Of a stretch of DNA of 64,000 nucleotides, positions 17,275 to 26,008 are shown piece after piece. A program made the translations under genes and the position numbers. The DNA is from DATFVJ01 sp963820395. Its GTDB lineage: Bacteria > Actinomycetota > Actinomycetes > Streptosporangiales > Streptosporangiaceae. The DNA is taken from positions 1-64,000 of the forward strand of contig CAWGAE010000005.1 of NCBI GenBank assembly GCA_963820395.1, written 5' to 3'. The notes beneath the pieces were generated by a model. That model had not been told where the DNA came from. It made no database searches and worked only from the letters and a program-made list of their open reading frames with translations. Numbering within the stretch: position 1 is the first letter of the stretch; the number at the start of each line of letters is the position of its first letter.

Positions 17275-18475
17275 TTACCTGATTCGTCCTGGGTAGGCGA
17301 CGGCGAGCTCGTTGAGTGCTTCGCGCCAGCCCATGACGCGTTGTCCCTCGATGAGGCGTGCGGGCTGATCGCTGCGCTTGCCGGTTTCCTGGCGGCGTGC
17401 GGCGCGTTCGCGGGCCCGCTTGTCCTCGATGTTGATGATCGCCAGCCGCAGCAGCTTGACGACGGCGTCGTCGCCGGGCAAGTGCCCGCGGGACTTGGTC
17501 ACTTTCCGCAGCTGGTAGTTGAGGGACTCGATGCTGTTGGTGGTGTAAAGCAGCTTTCTCACCGGCGGGGTGAACGCCAGGAATGGCGTGAACCGGTCCC
17601 AGGCGTTCTCCCAGACCTTGACGGCCTGGGGATACTTCTGGCCGAGCGGCGAGGCTGAGAAGGCGGCCAGGGCATCGAACGCGGCGTCGGCGTCCATAGC
17701 GGTGTAGATGGTGCGCAGCCCGGCCGCGACCGCGGCGGCGTCACGGCGGGCCACCGGCCGCAAGCTGTTCCTGATCAAGTGGACCACGCATGTTTGCACG
17801 ACCGTGTGCGGGAACGCGGCATGGATGGCGTCCTCGAACCCGTTCAGGCCGTCGCAGCAGGCGATGAGGATGTCCTGGACACCGCGGTTTCGCAGGTCGG
17901 CTGTCACGCTGGCCCAGAAGCGCGCGCCCTCACCGGCGGTCGCTGCCCCGAGCGGGGTCTTGGCCAGCCAGATGCCCAGGACGTGCTTTCCCCGTCGCTG
18001 TCGACGCCGGCCGCCAGGTAGGCGGGCTTGCTCTGCACGACGTGGTTGTCGCGGACCTTGACCATGATCGCGTCCAGGAACACCACGGCTTCTCCCGGGG
18101 TCACCTGGCCGTCGCATGACGTTGCACCGAGCGCACGACGGAGAGCTTTCGCAACAGACCTCCATGGGTGTCGTGCTCGTTGTCGCTGCTGCTCTGACGC
18201 TCGCCGTCTCGGGGCAGGGCCGCTGGTGCAACACCTGTGGCGTGACTACCCGATGTTGATCAATCGCTGACCTGGTCAAATCAGGAAGATGCCCGGTTCG
18301 CTCGGATATGCACCCCCGGAGAACACCGCATACACCGGATCCAGCGGCCGGCTCTGCCAGGCTTTCACCTCCTCCAGCAGGGCATCGGTGATCCGGGAGA
18401 CGGTCTCAGGCGACAGCTCGGTGCCATGGACCTGCCGCAGGTGGTGCAGGATGTCGCGGACGCTCATGCCGTGCG
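17275..18475 (-). pseudogene. IS256-family transposase, disrupted
   Basis: Mutator-type transposase. N-terminal sequence (GMSVRDILHHLRQVHGTELS) lies at 18330-18475, then a ~242-bp insertion, then VVFLDAIMVKVRDNHVVQSK from about 18100, a frameshift near 17985, and the remaining catalytic part (ACCDGLNGFEDAIHAAFP, TTNSIESLNYQLRK) to 17275. The first ~120 residues are missing because the sequence is joined to an ISAzo13-type fragment at about 18475. Three separate lesions make it dead. Confidence 0.85.
18079..18327. repeat. ~242-bp insertion with 7-bp direct repeats inside IS256
   Basis: GAACACC occurs at 18079-18085 and 18321-18327, exactly where the IS256 reading frame is interrupted (VYAV / FLDAIM joins in frame if one copy and the intervening DNA are removed). 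The insert's ends carry weakly inverted CCCGGGG/CCCCCGG stretches. No gene inside. It behaves like a MITE or small non-autonomous element. Confidence 0.6.
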
Positions 18476-19384
18476 CAAGCCCGGTCTGCAGTGCGAGCGC
18501 GGCGATCTCGGCCTTCCAGGCGCGGGTGCGGTAGCCGTTGGAGCCGCCTGCGTCCGCGGTGATCAGCAGCCGCCGGGCCCGGGGGTAGGCGGCCCGGCCC
18601 TGCGCATTCCACCAACGGCGGATCGATTCGACGGCGAACGCGGCGGTGTCGTGGTCGGTGCCGACGCTGACCCGGCCGGCGTTGGCAGCCAGATCATAGA
18701 CCCCGTAAGGAATGGCCTTGCCCAGCTGCTCGTCCGGGAAGTCGTGGGTGCGCACCCCGGCCAGCTCACCCCGGGGCCGCCATTCCCGGCCGCCGTTCTT
18801 GAACTCGCCGACATTTTCCTTTTTCTTGGTGTCCACGCTGATCACCGGATCGTCGGTGTCTTGATGGGCTTTGACCTGCTCATTGATGTAACGGAACTGG
18901 GCGTCACGGTCCGGGTGCTGGCTGCCTTCGATCGTCTTGGCGTTGCCCTGCAGGCTGAACCCCTCCTCCCGGAGCAGGCCACCGACGGTGCGGCGCTGAC
19001 ACGGTGGCCCTGGCCGGTCAGCTCCGCCGCCAGGGCGCGGGTCGACTTGGTGGTCCAGCGCAGCGGCGACATCGGATCGCCCCGCTCCTCCGGCTCGACC
19101 AGGGCCAGCAGCGCCGGGCGCAGCCCGGGATCCAGCTCGGCCGCCCGCTTGCGCCCCCCGCCCGGCCTGCGCGCCCGGCCGAGCGGCCCGGCGCCCGAGT
19201 CCAGCTCATCAACCCCCAGCGACACCGTGGCCTCCCGGACCCCGGCGGCCCGGGCCACCTCCCGGATCCCGCCGCGTCCCAGCGCCCGGGCCTCGGCACC
19301 CATCAGCAGCCGCCGCTGCCGCTCATCCAGATGCGGGCAGATCGCCTCGAACTTTGCCGCCAGCATCTCTCCGGTTACCTCCAC
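18476..19384 (-). pseudogene. ISAzo13-family transposase, 5' portion
   Basis: Homologous to the intact transposase at 60419-61702: PHLDERQRRLLMGAEARALG and SPLRWTTKSTRALAAEL in one frame, then after a shift near 18990-19010 VISVDTKKKENVGEFKNGG, FAVESIRRWWNAQG and LLITADAGGSNGY in another. The C-terminal catalytic part is replaced by the IS256 fragment at about 18475. Start around 19366-19384; additional upstream codons show no family match. Confidence 0.85.
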
Positions 19385-19549
19385 GGCGCGCGTGTACCAC
19401 ACCAGCCGGCGGAATCCGGGGAGACTACGGGTTATTTTTCGCCAGGCGCTTAGCCTAAGTCGATCATGGTTGCGGGCGTGTCGTTCCGTGATGGTCTGGC
19501 GGCTGGCCAGGCAGAGCCCCAGATCGGCGCGTTTCCGACAGGCTGGCAT

Positions 19550-19934
19550 CCCTCCTCATCACCACCGCCCGAGCGGTCCGCGACGCCTACCCCATGGTGC
19601 GGTACTTCGGCCCGTTCCGGGACCGCCCACAGCGAGCCAGAGGGACGGGATGAAGTTGAGGACGGTGCGTACTGGTGTCTAGCGGTGACTAGCCTTGTCT
19701 ATCCCGTCTGGAGCTTGCGCCGAACGCCAATTTCGTCTCAGACGAGCCGGTCGGGCCTGACACGCGCTCGCACCACAGCTACGCCAACGTCGACCAGTGC
19801 CCCGCCGGGGCCGACCGTCCGAAGTGCCGCCTCCGGTGATTGCGGGCACTTTTCCTGTCGGTTGCCTCCGGTAGCGTCAGCGCACTCAGTCGGCCGCAGA
19901 CGCAACGAAAGCAAGGAGCCCTGCCCAGCGTTAG
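19550..19934. other. Region without a supported gene
   Basis: No recognisable coding sequence. It lies between the ISAzo13 fragment and an IS256 end remnant and is probably insertion debris. Confidence 0.4.
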
Positions 19935-20078
19935 CGTCCACGGAAGTGGTGTATGGGGTAACCGATCCTGATGTGACTGGTTCGCCTTGCTGCGGCGTGG
20001 CGTCGTGACGTGAGGCGGCCACCTCGCGATCCTTCGAAATGGTCAATGAGACGAAGGAGAGCGAAGTGGCCGTAAGTG
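19935..20078 (+). mobile_element. Left-end remnant of the 23-kb IS256 type
   Basis: About 140 bp aligns with the left end of the intact IS256 at 23165-23310: GTGGTGTATGGGGTA, CGATCCTTCGAAATGG versus GATCCTTCGAAGTGC, and GACGAAGGAGAGCGAAGTGG with the same Shine-Dalgarno and GTG start. The transposase stops after about four codons. It abuts an lsr2 fragment, so an IS copy was lost by deletion or recombination, leaving its end. Confidence 0.75.
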
Positions 20079-20096
20079 ACGGCGGTCATCGCCCGG

Positions 20097-20243
20097 TGCG
20101 CCGAGCAGGCCCAGCGGGGGGTCTCAGCGCGCAGCGGCGATATCCGGACGTGGAGGGAAGGTCACGGCATCGCGGTCAACGACCGCGGGCGCATCCCCGC
20201 GAGCGTCGTCGAGCAGTACGACGCCGCCATCCAAGGAACCTGA
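20097..20243 (+). pseudogene. lsr2-like gene, C-terminal fragment
   Basis: Frame from about 20097 ends in GDIRTWREGHGIAVNDRGR, then IPASVVEQYDAAIQ and a TGA at 20241-20243. This is the DNA-binding C-terminal domain of Lsr2 (compare ADIRNWARSHGLKVSERGR in the intact gene at 20582-20920). The dimerisation domain is missing, replaced by the IS256 end remnant. Confidence 0.8.
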
Positions 20244-20581
20244 CGGCGGAGGCGCGGTGTCCGAGCTCTCGTGACCGCTGTTGCCGGAGCCCGGCCCTGC
20301 CCGGCTCGAGCTTGCTCAGCAAGGGCCGGCGCGGCGGGCTGAGTCTGGGCCCGCTGAGCCGGGGGCCGGTGCCTGGCCCTGGGCCTGGGTCGGCTGCCGC
20401 TGCCGGGGTGTCCGCTCCGCCACTGGCTCTACACGCATCAGTAAAGGCACACGCAAGTAACCGATGCTTTACCATCAGACGCGAAGCCGGCTGACAACGC
20501 CAGACAAGTTCTGTCTCGTCGTTGCCATCGCAACGATCGCGTAGTATACGGAAGGAAAGACTGACCGGACGAGGAACAACA

Positions 20582-20920
20582 ATGGTGCAGAAAATAGTTA
20601 TCTCACTGACCGACGACCTGGACTCAAACCAGGAAGCGACCGGCACTTACCGCTTCGGCTTCGGCCCCGCCGACTACGAGATCGACCTGACCGGCGAGCA
20701 CGCTGAAGAGCTTCGGGCCGCCTTCGCCCCCTTCGTGGAACATGGCCGCAGGGTCACCCCCGGCAAGGGAAAGGCGGGAACAAAGATCACTTCCAAGAGT
20801 GCCCGGCATGCAGGCAGCGCCGACATCCGCAATTGGGCTCGGTCCCATGGGCTTAAGGTGTCGGAACGCGGGCGCATCGGCGCTGAGGTAATCAGGCAAT
20901 ACGAGGCAGCGCACAACTAA
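20582..20920 (+). CDS. lsr2: Lsr2-family nucleoid-associated protein
   Basis: 112-residue H-NS-like xenogeneic silencer. The N-terminal dimerisation domain is MVQKIVISLTDDLDSNQEA and the beta strands to ~residue 60; a basic linker follows (PGKGKAGTKITSK); the C-terminal DNA-binding domain ends ADIRNWARSHGLKVSERGR followed by IGAEVIRQYEAAH, with an RGR-like AT-hook loop. Family members bind AT-rich foreign DNA and repress it. ATG 20582 follows GGAC GAGGAAC. A strong hairpin lies 16 bp downstream, so it is transcribed alone. Presence inside an island suggests an accessory paralogue. Confidence 0.93.
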   Translation: MVQKIVISLTDDLDSNQEATGTYRFGFGPADYEIDLTGEHAEELRAAFAPFVEHGRRVTPGKGKAGTKITSKSARHAGSADIRNWARSHGLKVSERGRIGAEVIRQYEAAHN

Positions 20921-20935
20921 GCACCCAGGAACACG

Positions 20936-20977
20936 GCTCAAGATCGCCGTTGCCATCTCGCAGAGGCGATCTTGAGC
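20936..20977 (+). terminator. Probable terminator of lsr2
   Basis: Perfect 13-bp stem GCTCAAGATCGCC / GGCGATCTTGAGC with a 16-nt loop, placed just after the lsr2 stop. No T-tract follows, as is common in high-GC actinobacteria. Confidence 0.75.
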
Positions 20978-20979
20978 TG

Positions 20980-21922
20980 TGGTTAAACGGCTCTATGCCC
21001 TGTGCCGTAACTCAGTTATAGCCGTCAGCCCCTATGCCCGTGTCCCGCAGGGTCGGCCAGGACAACCGGTGAGCAGATCGCGAACCGCCTTCCCTTGGTC
21101 TTGCACCAGTCGCGATGAAGTTCGGCGAAGATCTCGCTCCCCAAGCGCCTGCCCCAGGGACGCGAAGACCGGCGCCCATGCCCGGGGGACAGCGCGATCA
21201 CATGTCCTTCGTCGGAATCGAATACATGCTGGCGGAGCATGCCTACCAGTACGGGTGGAATCGGGACGCCACGAATCGCCCCGTCGGGGCGGGATTTGAG
21301 GCCGCGGGCTCATGAGGCGTGCCGGTGGTGGTCCAGGCGGTGCCGGTGCGCGGACAGGCGGAGGTGGAGATGATCTTCCCGCGGCCGTGCGCCGGAAGGA
21401 CGAGGTCCTCGCGGCGCAAGCCACGCCTTCCTCCGGGCGCAGCGCCTTACAGGCGGCCGAAACGCGGCGAGATCCGGCCGGATGTGGTGACCTGGGCCAC
21501 GATCGCCCCGGCATGTGCCGGGCTGGCGAGGGTGGCCGGATTAATGGCGACGGCGGCTTCGGGGGCGTGCCGTTGCACCTGGCCGATCGGGTTTGGCGGG
21601 GAGCAGCCCGAGCTCCACGGCCTTAGCCGAGCGCGTTATGGAACACGGCTCGCTTGCGGTGATGGTGTTCGCCGGCGCGGGCGGGCGGGTCCAGCCGCAC
21701 GCACAGCGGCGGAAAGATCGGTGTCGCGCAAGGTGGACCCGTGTCCCGCCTGAGCTATATAGCTCGACCAGCTCGCGGACCTAACCCTGCGCGCTCGGCT
21801 CATTCACCCTCAACAGCCATACCGTTAGTCACCACTCGAAACAGGCGGCGCCGCACCCATTCGGCAAAGGCCCGGAGGTGACCGGAGCGAGCATGAACCC
21901 GTGCAGTCCGTGCTGCCGGTTA
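20980..21922. other. Region without a supported gene
   Basis: Several overlapping open frames on both strands, none with a recognisable domain or ribosome-binding site. It probably contains decayed coding DNA between lsr2 and the coiled-coil membrane gene. Confidence 0.4.
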
Positions 21923-23104
21923 TCACGAGTCGTCGTGGGCCTCCGGTGACGCGGAAGGTGACGGTGTTCCCCGCGGTGATGAGGAAGGTGCTCTCCCGGG
22001 TGACCTGGACGGTGTTCCCCCGGAGGGACGGCAGCCCGAATTCGGTAGGCGGCTTTCCTGGGCTGCGATCTGCTGAGCCTGGTGGTTCAGGGCCTGGCCT
22101 TCCTGCTGTGCCCAGCTGATCGCGCCGACGAGGTTGCTGAGCGACTGCTGCCCTGCGGCGATGGCTGCCGATGGGCCCGCTCCGGGGGCGGCCCCGAGGT
22201 TCTGCAGGGTTCGCACGTCGTTTCGCACCGCAGTCAGGTCACCCGGGACAGAGTTTGCCTTCAGCACGGACACGCGGCGCTGAACAGTGCCCAGGTCACC
22301 GTTAACGGTGCCGGCGTCGTCGGCAGCCTTGCCATCGTTGCACGATGAGTGTCGCTCGGCGGCGAGATCGCCCTGCTCGGTGGCGAGTTCGTTCTTCATA
22401 GCCTGGATGTCATTGCCCAGCGACGTGTCGTGGTCCAGGGCGGACGCATCCCGCCACAAGGTGGCGATGTCGTGGGCGAGCCTGGTTTGCACCGGGGTCG
22501 CCTCCTGCGCTTTCCTGGCCGCCTCCTGCGCCTGCCGGGCCGCGCGCTCCCGGGCTGCCAGCTGCTGTTGCTGTGCAGCCTGGCGGTTGTCCTTGCTCAC
22601 CGCAGCCTTCAGGTCCGCGACCGCCCCGTTCCACTCGGCCATCCCCGCCTTCTTGCAGGCCACCGGCTGGATGGTGCCATCACGCTGACGCATGTCCAGG
22701 GTCAGCAGGCTCGCGGCGGGCTTACCGCGCAGCTGCACGCCGCCGCCGAGATCGAAGCTGACGCCGGAGCGCGAGACATGTCCGCTGAACGCGCCGCCCC
22801 AGGTGGACAGCTGCTCATCCGGCGCAGTCCCGGTGATCTTGGCTTCACGGTAGGTCCCGCTGGCCACGCCAGCGCCGCCCTTGGGCCACCGCAGCAGGAC
22901 GGCGCCCAGAGCGCCGCTGCCACCGGGGCACAGGTAGCTGGAAAGCTGCATACCGCCGCGTGAGGGGGCGGTCCAGACCATGTAGCCAGCGCCACCGAGA
23001 ATGGCGAAAGCGGCACCGGCAAGGACCAGTAGCAGCAGCCAGCTGTGGTGCCGGGCGGCGGGAGGCGGCCGCTGGTAGGCGTTTTGGGGTGGGCCCTGAT
23101 GCAT
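21923..23104 (-). CDS. Membrane-anchored coiled-coil protein
   Basis: 393-residue protein. A short cytoplasmic N-terminus (QNAYQRPPPAARHH) is followed by one membrane helix (LLLLVLAGAAFAILGGAGYM), an extracytoplasmic beta-like domain to ~residue 150 with two Cys, a coiled-coil rich in Ala/Gln/Arg (AAQQQQLAARERAARQAQEA), a second helical part, and a Ser/Pro-rich tail. ATG 23104 is chosen because GGGAG lies 8 nt upstream. Function unknown; such proteins in actinomycetes often sit at the cell surface. The upstream neighbour is the IS256 insertion, so part of its promoter may have been displaced. Confidence 0.75.
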   Translation of the reverse strand: MHQGPPQNAYQRPPPAARHHSWLLLLVLAGAAFAILGGAGYMVWTAPSRGGMQLSSYLCPGGSGALGAVLLRWPKGGAGVASGTYREAKITGTAPDEQLSTWGGAFSGHVSRSGVSFDLGGGVQLRGKPAASLLTLDMRQRDGTIQPVACKKAGMAEWNGAVADLKAAVSKDNRQAAQQQQLAARERAARQAQEAARKAQEATPVQTRLAHDIATLWRDASALDHDTSLGNDIQAMKNELATEQGDLAAERHSSCNDGKAADDAGTVNGDLGTVQRRVSVLKANSVPGDLTAVRNDVRTLQNLGAAPGAGPSAAIAAGQQSLSNLVGAISWAQQEGQALNHQAQQIAAQESRLPNSGCRPSGGTPSRSPGRAPSSSPRGTPSPSASPEAHDDS

Positions 23105-23164
23105 GGGAATCTCCCTAAGCATACGAATTTGGCCTCATCCCGCACTCCACCAGTTCCACCAGTT

Positions 23165-24596
23165 CACGTCCACCGGAGTGGTGTATGGGGTAGCCGATCC
23201 CTCTGTGACTGATTCGTCTGCTGCTGGGCGTGTCGGCGTGACCTGAGACGGCCACCTCGTGATCCTTCGAAGTGCTCAATCCGAGACGAAGGAGAACAAG
23301 GTGGCCGCACGTGACATTGTGCCCGTTCTGGGGGCGCGGTTCGAGGAGACGCTGGAGTCGGCGAGCCCGGATCTGCTCCGGGAGATGGTCAAGGGGTTTG
23401 CGCAGCGGATGATGGACGCCGACGTGGAGGTGCGCTGCAACGCCGGGTACGGGGAAGTCACCCCGGGGCGGGTGAACTCGCGCAACGGGTACCGGCTGCG
23501 GGAGTGGGATACCCGGGCCGGGACGATCGAGCTGGCGATCCCGAAGCTGCGCCAGGGCTCGTATTACCCGGAGTTCCTGGAGCACCGGCGGCGTGCCGAG
23601 CGGGCGCTGGCCTCGGTGGTGGCGACCAGCTACCTGCTGGGTGTCTCCACCCGGCGAGTGGAGAAGCTGGCCGCCTCGCTGGGTGTCACGTCACTGTCGA
23701 AGTCGCAGGTCAGCCTGATGGCCGCCGAGCTCGACGAGATGGTGGACGGCTTCCGGTGCCGGCCGCTGGACGCCGGGCCGTACACCTTCGTGTGGCTGGA
23801 CGCGCTCACCCAGAAGGTCCGCGAGGGCGGCCGCACGGTGAACGTGCACGCCCTGATCGCCACCGGCGTCAACGCCGGCGGCAAGCGGGAGATCCTGGGC
23901 ATCGAGGTGGCCAGCTCCGAGGACGGCGCCGGGTGGCTGGCGTTCCTGCGCGGCCTGGTGGCCCGGGGCCTGACCGGGGTGGCCCTGGTCATTTCCGACT
24001 GCCACGCCGGCCTGCGGGACGCGATCGCCGCGGTGCTGCCCGGCGCCTGCTGGCAGCGGTGCCGGGCACACTACGCCCGCAACCTGACCACCAAGGTGCC
24101 CAAGTCCGCCCAGCCGTGGGTCTCCACACTGGTGCGGACCATCTTCGAGCAGCCGGACGCCGCCTCCGTGCACGCCCAGCACGGCCAGGTCGTCACCGCC
24201 CTGCAGGCCAAGTTCCCCCGGGCCGCAGCGCACCTCGACGAGGCCCGCGACGACATCCTGGCCTTCACCGCCTTCCCCCGCGAGGTCTGGCGCCAGATCT
24301 GGAGCAACAATCCCCAGGAGCGGCTGAATAAGGAGATCAGGCGCCGGACCGACGTGGTGGGCATCTTCCCCGGCCGCGACGCCATCATCCGGCTGGTCGG
24401 CGCCGTGCTGGCCGAGCAGAACGACGAATGGGCCGAGTCCCGCCGGTACATGGGGGCGGAAATCCTCGCCGCCTGCCAGCAAACAATACAAAAGCCCGAC
24501 AATAATTCCGAAACTGACGTGACAATTGAGGCCATTGGTGCTTAAATAGAAACCGATCGCGAGGTGGTCATCTCATACACCACCTCCCTGGACGTG
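23165..24596 (+). mobile_element. Intact IS256-family insertion sequence
   Basis: Imperfect terminal inverted repeats: CACGTCCACCGGAGTGGTGT at the left and, in complement, CACGTCCAGGGAGGTGGTGT at the right. Length about 1.43 kb with one transposase. A left-end remnant of the same type is at 19935-20078. Confidence 0.85.
23301..24545 (+). CDS. IS256-family (Mutator-type) transposase
   Basis: 414-residue DDE transposase. Conserved features: DVEVRCNAGYGEVTPGRVN N-terminal, TFVWLDALTQKVREGG (first Asp), VISDCHAGLRDAIAAVLPG (second Asp), QRCRAHYARNLTTKVPK, and WSNNPQERLNKEIRRRTD with the catalytic Glu. GTG 23301 is chosen with GAAGGAGAAC just upstream; an in-frame extension to 23259 has no ribosome-binding site. 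It appears complete and could be active. Confidence 0.93.
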   Translation: MAARDIVPVLGARFEETLESASPDLLREMVKGFAQRMMDADVEVRCNAGYGEVTPGRVNSRNGYRLREWDTRAGTIELAIPKLRQGSYYPEFLEHRRRAERALASVVATSYLLGVSTRRVEKLAASLGVTSLSKSQVSLMAAELDEMVDGFRCRPLDAGPYTFVWLDALTQKVREGGRTVNVHALIATGVNAGGKREILGIEVASSEDGAGWLAFLRGLVARGLTGVALVISDCHAGLRDAIAAVLPGACWQRCRAHYARNLTTKVPKSAQPWVSTLVRTIFEQPDAASVHAQHGQVVTALQAKFPRAAAHLDEARDDILAFTAFPREVWRQIWSNNPQERLNKEIRRRTDVVGIFPGRDAIIRLVGAVLAEQNDEWAESRRYMGAEILAACQQTIQKPDNNSETDVTIEAIGA

Positions 24597-24749
24597 GCCC
24601 TCCACCACGGGGACCGACCGTTTGTTTGCCTGAGTGTTCTGTCTGCCTGGCCGTTTGCGGCCGCTCAAGACGCGGCCATCGCGAACCGCCCGGGGTGGAG
24701 CAGGCCCCCGGTGGCGGCCCACAACATGCGCAGCAGCCAGTCGGAGCGG

Positions 24750-25030
24750 CGCCCCTAGCTTCCACCTGCCCACGTTCTGGTCGTTCCAGTTCGGCGTCAG
24801 TATCAAGTCGGTCGCGGTGCCGTCCTACGGCGAGAGGTGATCGTCATGCAGGGATCGACCGACGAGCGCCGCTTCGTCGCCCTCTATGGCCACCAGGGCC
24901 GGACCGTGGCCGCCGCCACATTCGACCAGGGCAAGTGGCTCGACTTCTACCGGGAGCAGATTGAGATGGCCGCCCCCTTCTCGCCCCGGTACCGGAACGT
25001 GGACCACCCGGCGTCACGGCGGGCCATTCC
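24750..25030 (+). pseudogene. Ferredoxin reductase-like FAD oxidoreductase, C-terminal fragment
   Basis: Reads LPTFWSFQFGVSIKSVAVPS and, after a 1-nt shift near 24836, QGSTDERRFVALYGHQGRTV and FDQGKWLDFYREQIEMAAPF. This is the reductase C-terminal domain of ferredoxin-NAD(P) reductases that serve cytochrome P450s. A P450 fragment lies immediately downstream on the opposite strand, so both probably come from one P450 electron-transfer cluster that was rearranged. Confidence 0.7.
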
Positions 25031-25039
25031 CCGCCGGGT

Positions 25040-25640
25040 TCCCGGACCGGCGGTGCCGAACCGAGCGCCCGCGGATCGTGCGCATCGGTCACTCGCCGAC
25101 CGAGCGGGCGTGGACGATCGTGCCGGGCGATCGGCAGCAGCCTCCCCGTGGCCACCACGTCCTCGGCCGCCATCCCTTCCTCGGCGGCCATCGCGACAGC
25201 ACGCCAGGCCCCGGAGCGGTGCGGAACCGCTCGATCAGCCCGGACATGTACTCGTCCATCTCCAAGTCCGCGCGTCCTCCTGCCCGGGGCGCGGGTCGAG
25301 CCGGGTCACGATGCAGTCGGGCCCACGAGTGGAAGGGCGGCTCGTCCTCGTGCGGCACCCCGAGCTGCTCGCAGATCACGGTGATCCGGAAGGGGTATGC
25401 GGTCGACGAGGCCGGTGACGATGCGCCCGAGCTACGGCCGGATCGCGTCCGGCTGGTCGAAGTGTCGCGTTGCCAGGCGGCGCAGCCGGTCGTGCTCGGC
25501 CACTGCCTGCTTGCGCTGGTCGACCCCCAGCCCGCCGCCGACCACGGGCCCCGGCCGACGCCGCCCGTACGTACGCGGTTCAAGGCGGCGAGCGTGACGC
25601 GATCGCCTTGAGCATCGGCTACGTAGGGACGGCGGCAGGT
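25040..25640 (-). pseudogene. Cytochrome P450 fragment, frameshifted
   Basis: In changing frames the minus strand reads RITVICEQLGVPHEDEP, FHSWARL, EMDEYMSGLIERFRTAPGPG and EEGMAAEDVVATGRLL, the region from helix E to just before the I-helix of actinomycete P450s. The haem-binding Cys region is absent and there are at least three frame changes. Inactive remnant. Confidence 0.7.
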
Positions 25641-25649
25641 ACGCTGCCA

Positions 25650-26008
25650 CACAGATTCGGATGACCTGGTACCTCCTGGTCGGGACGGCGGGAAGAACCC
25701 GCGACCCCTTGACCCCCAGCTACCGGCGGGCAACCACGCTGCCTGCCATCTCCCCAGATCAGCGCACACGCGACAGTCCACCGACGTCCGCCGGAGTCCA
25801 ACCAAATACGTGCCTGTTGCTGTACTCCCCGTGCTGTACGACCCCTCCCCTGCGAGATCAAACCGGCGGTACGCGCCCGCGGCCTTAGCGTCCCGGGCGT
25901 CTCTCCTCGATCCGCTGCGGGACAGATAAGGCTTCTCGCTCGCACCGGCCGCGCTGAGCGCTCAGCGGCGCAACGCTTGACCGGTGTGTACGAGACCCTC
26001 GACGTCAC
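25650..26008. other. Region without a supported gene
   Basis: No domain or convincing start on either strand. The stretch lies downstream of the secreted peptidase gene. Confidence 0.4.
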
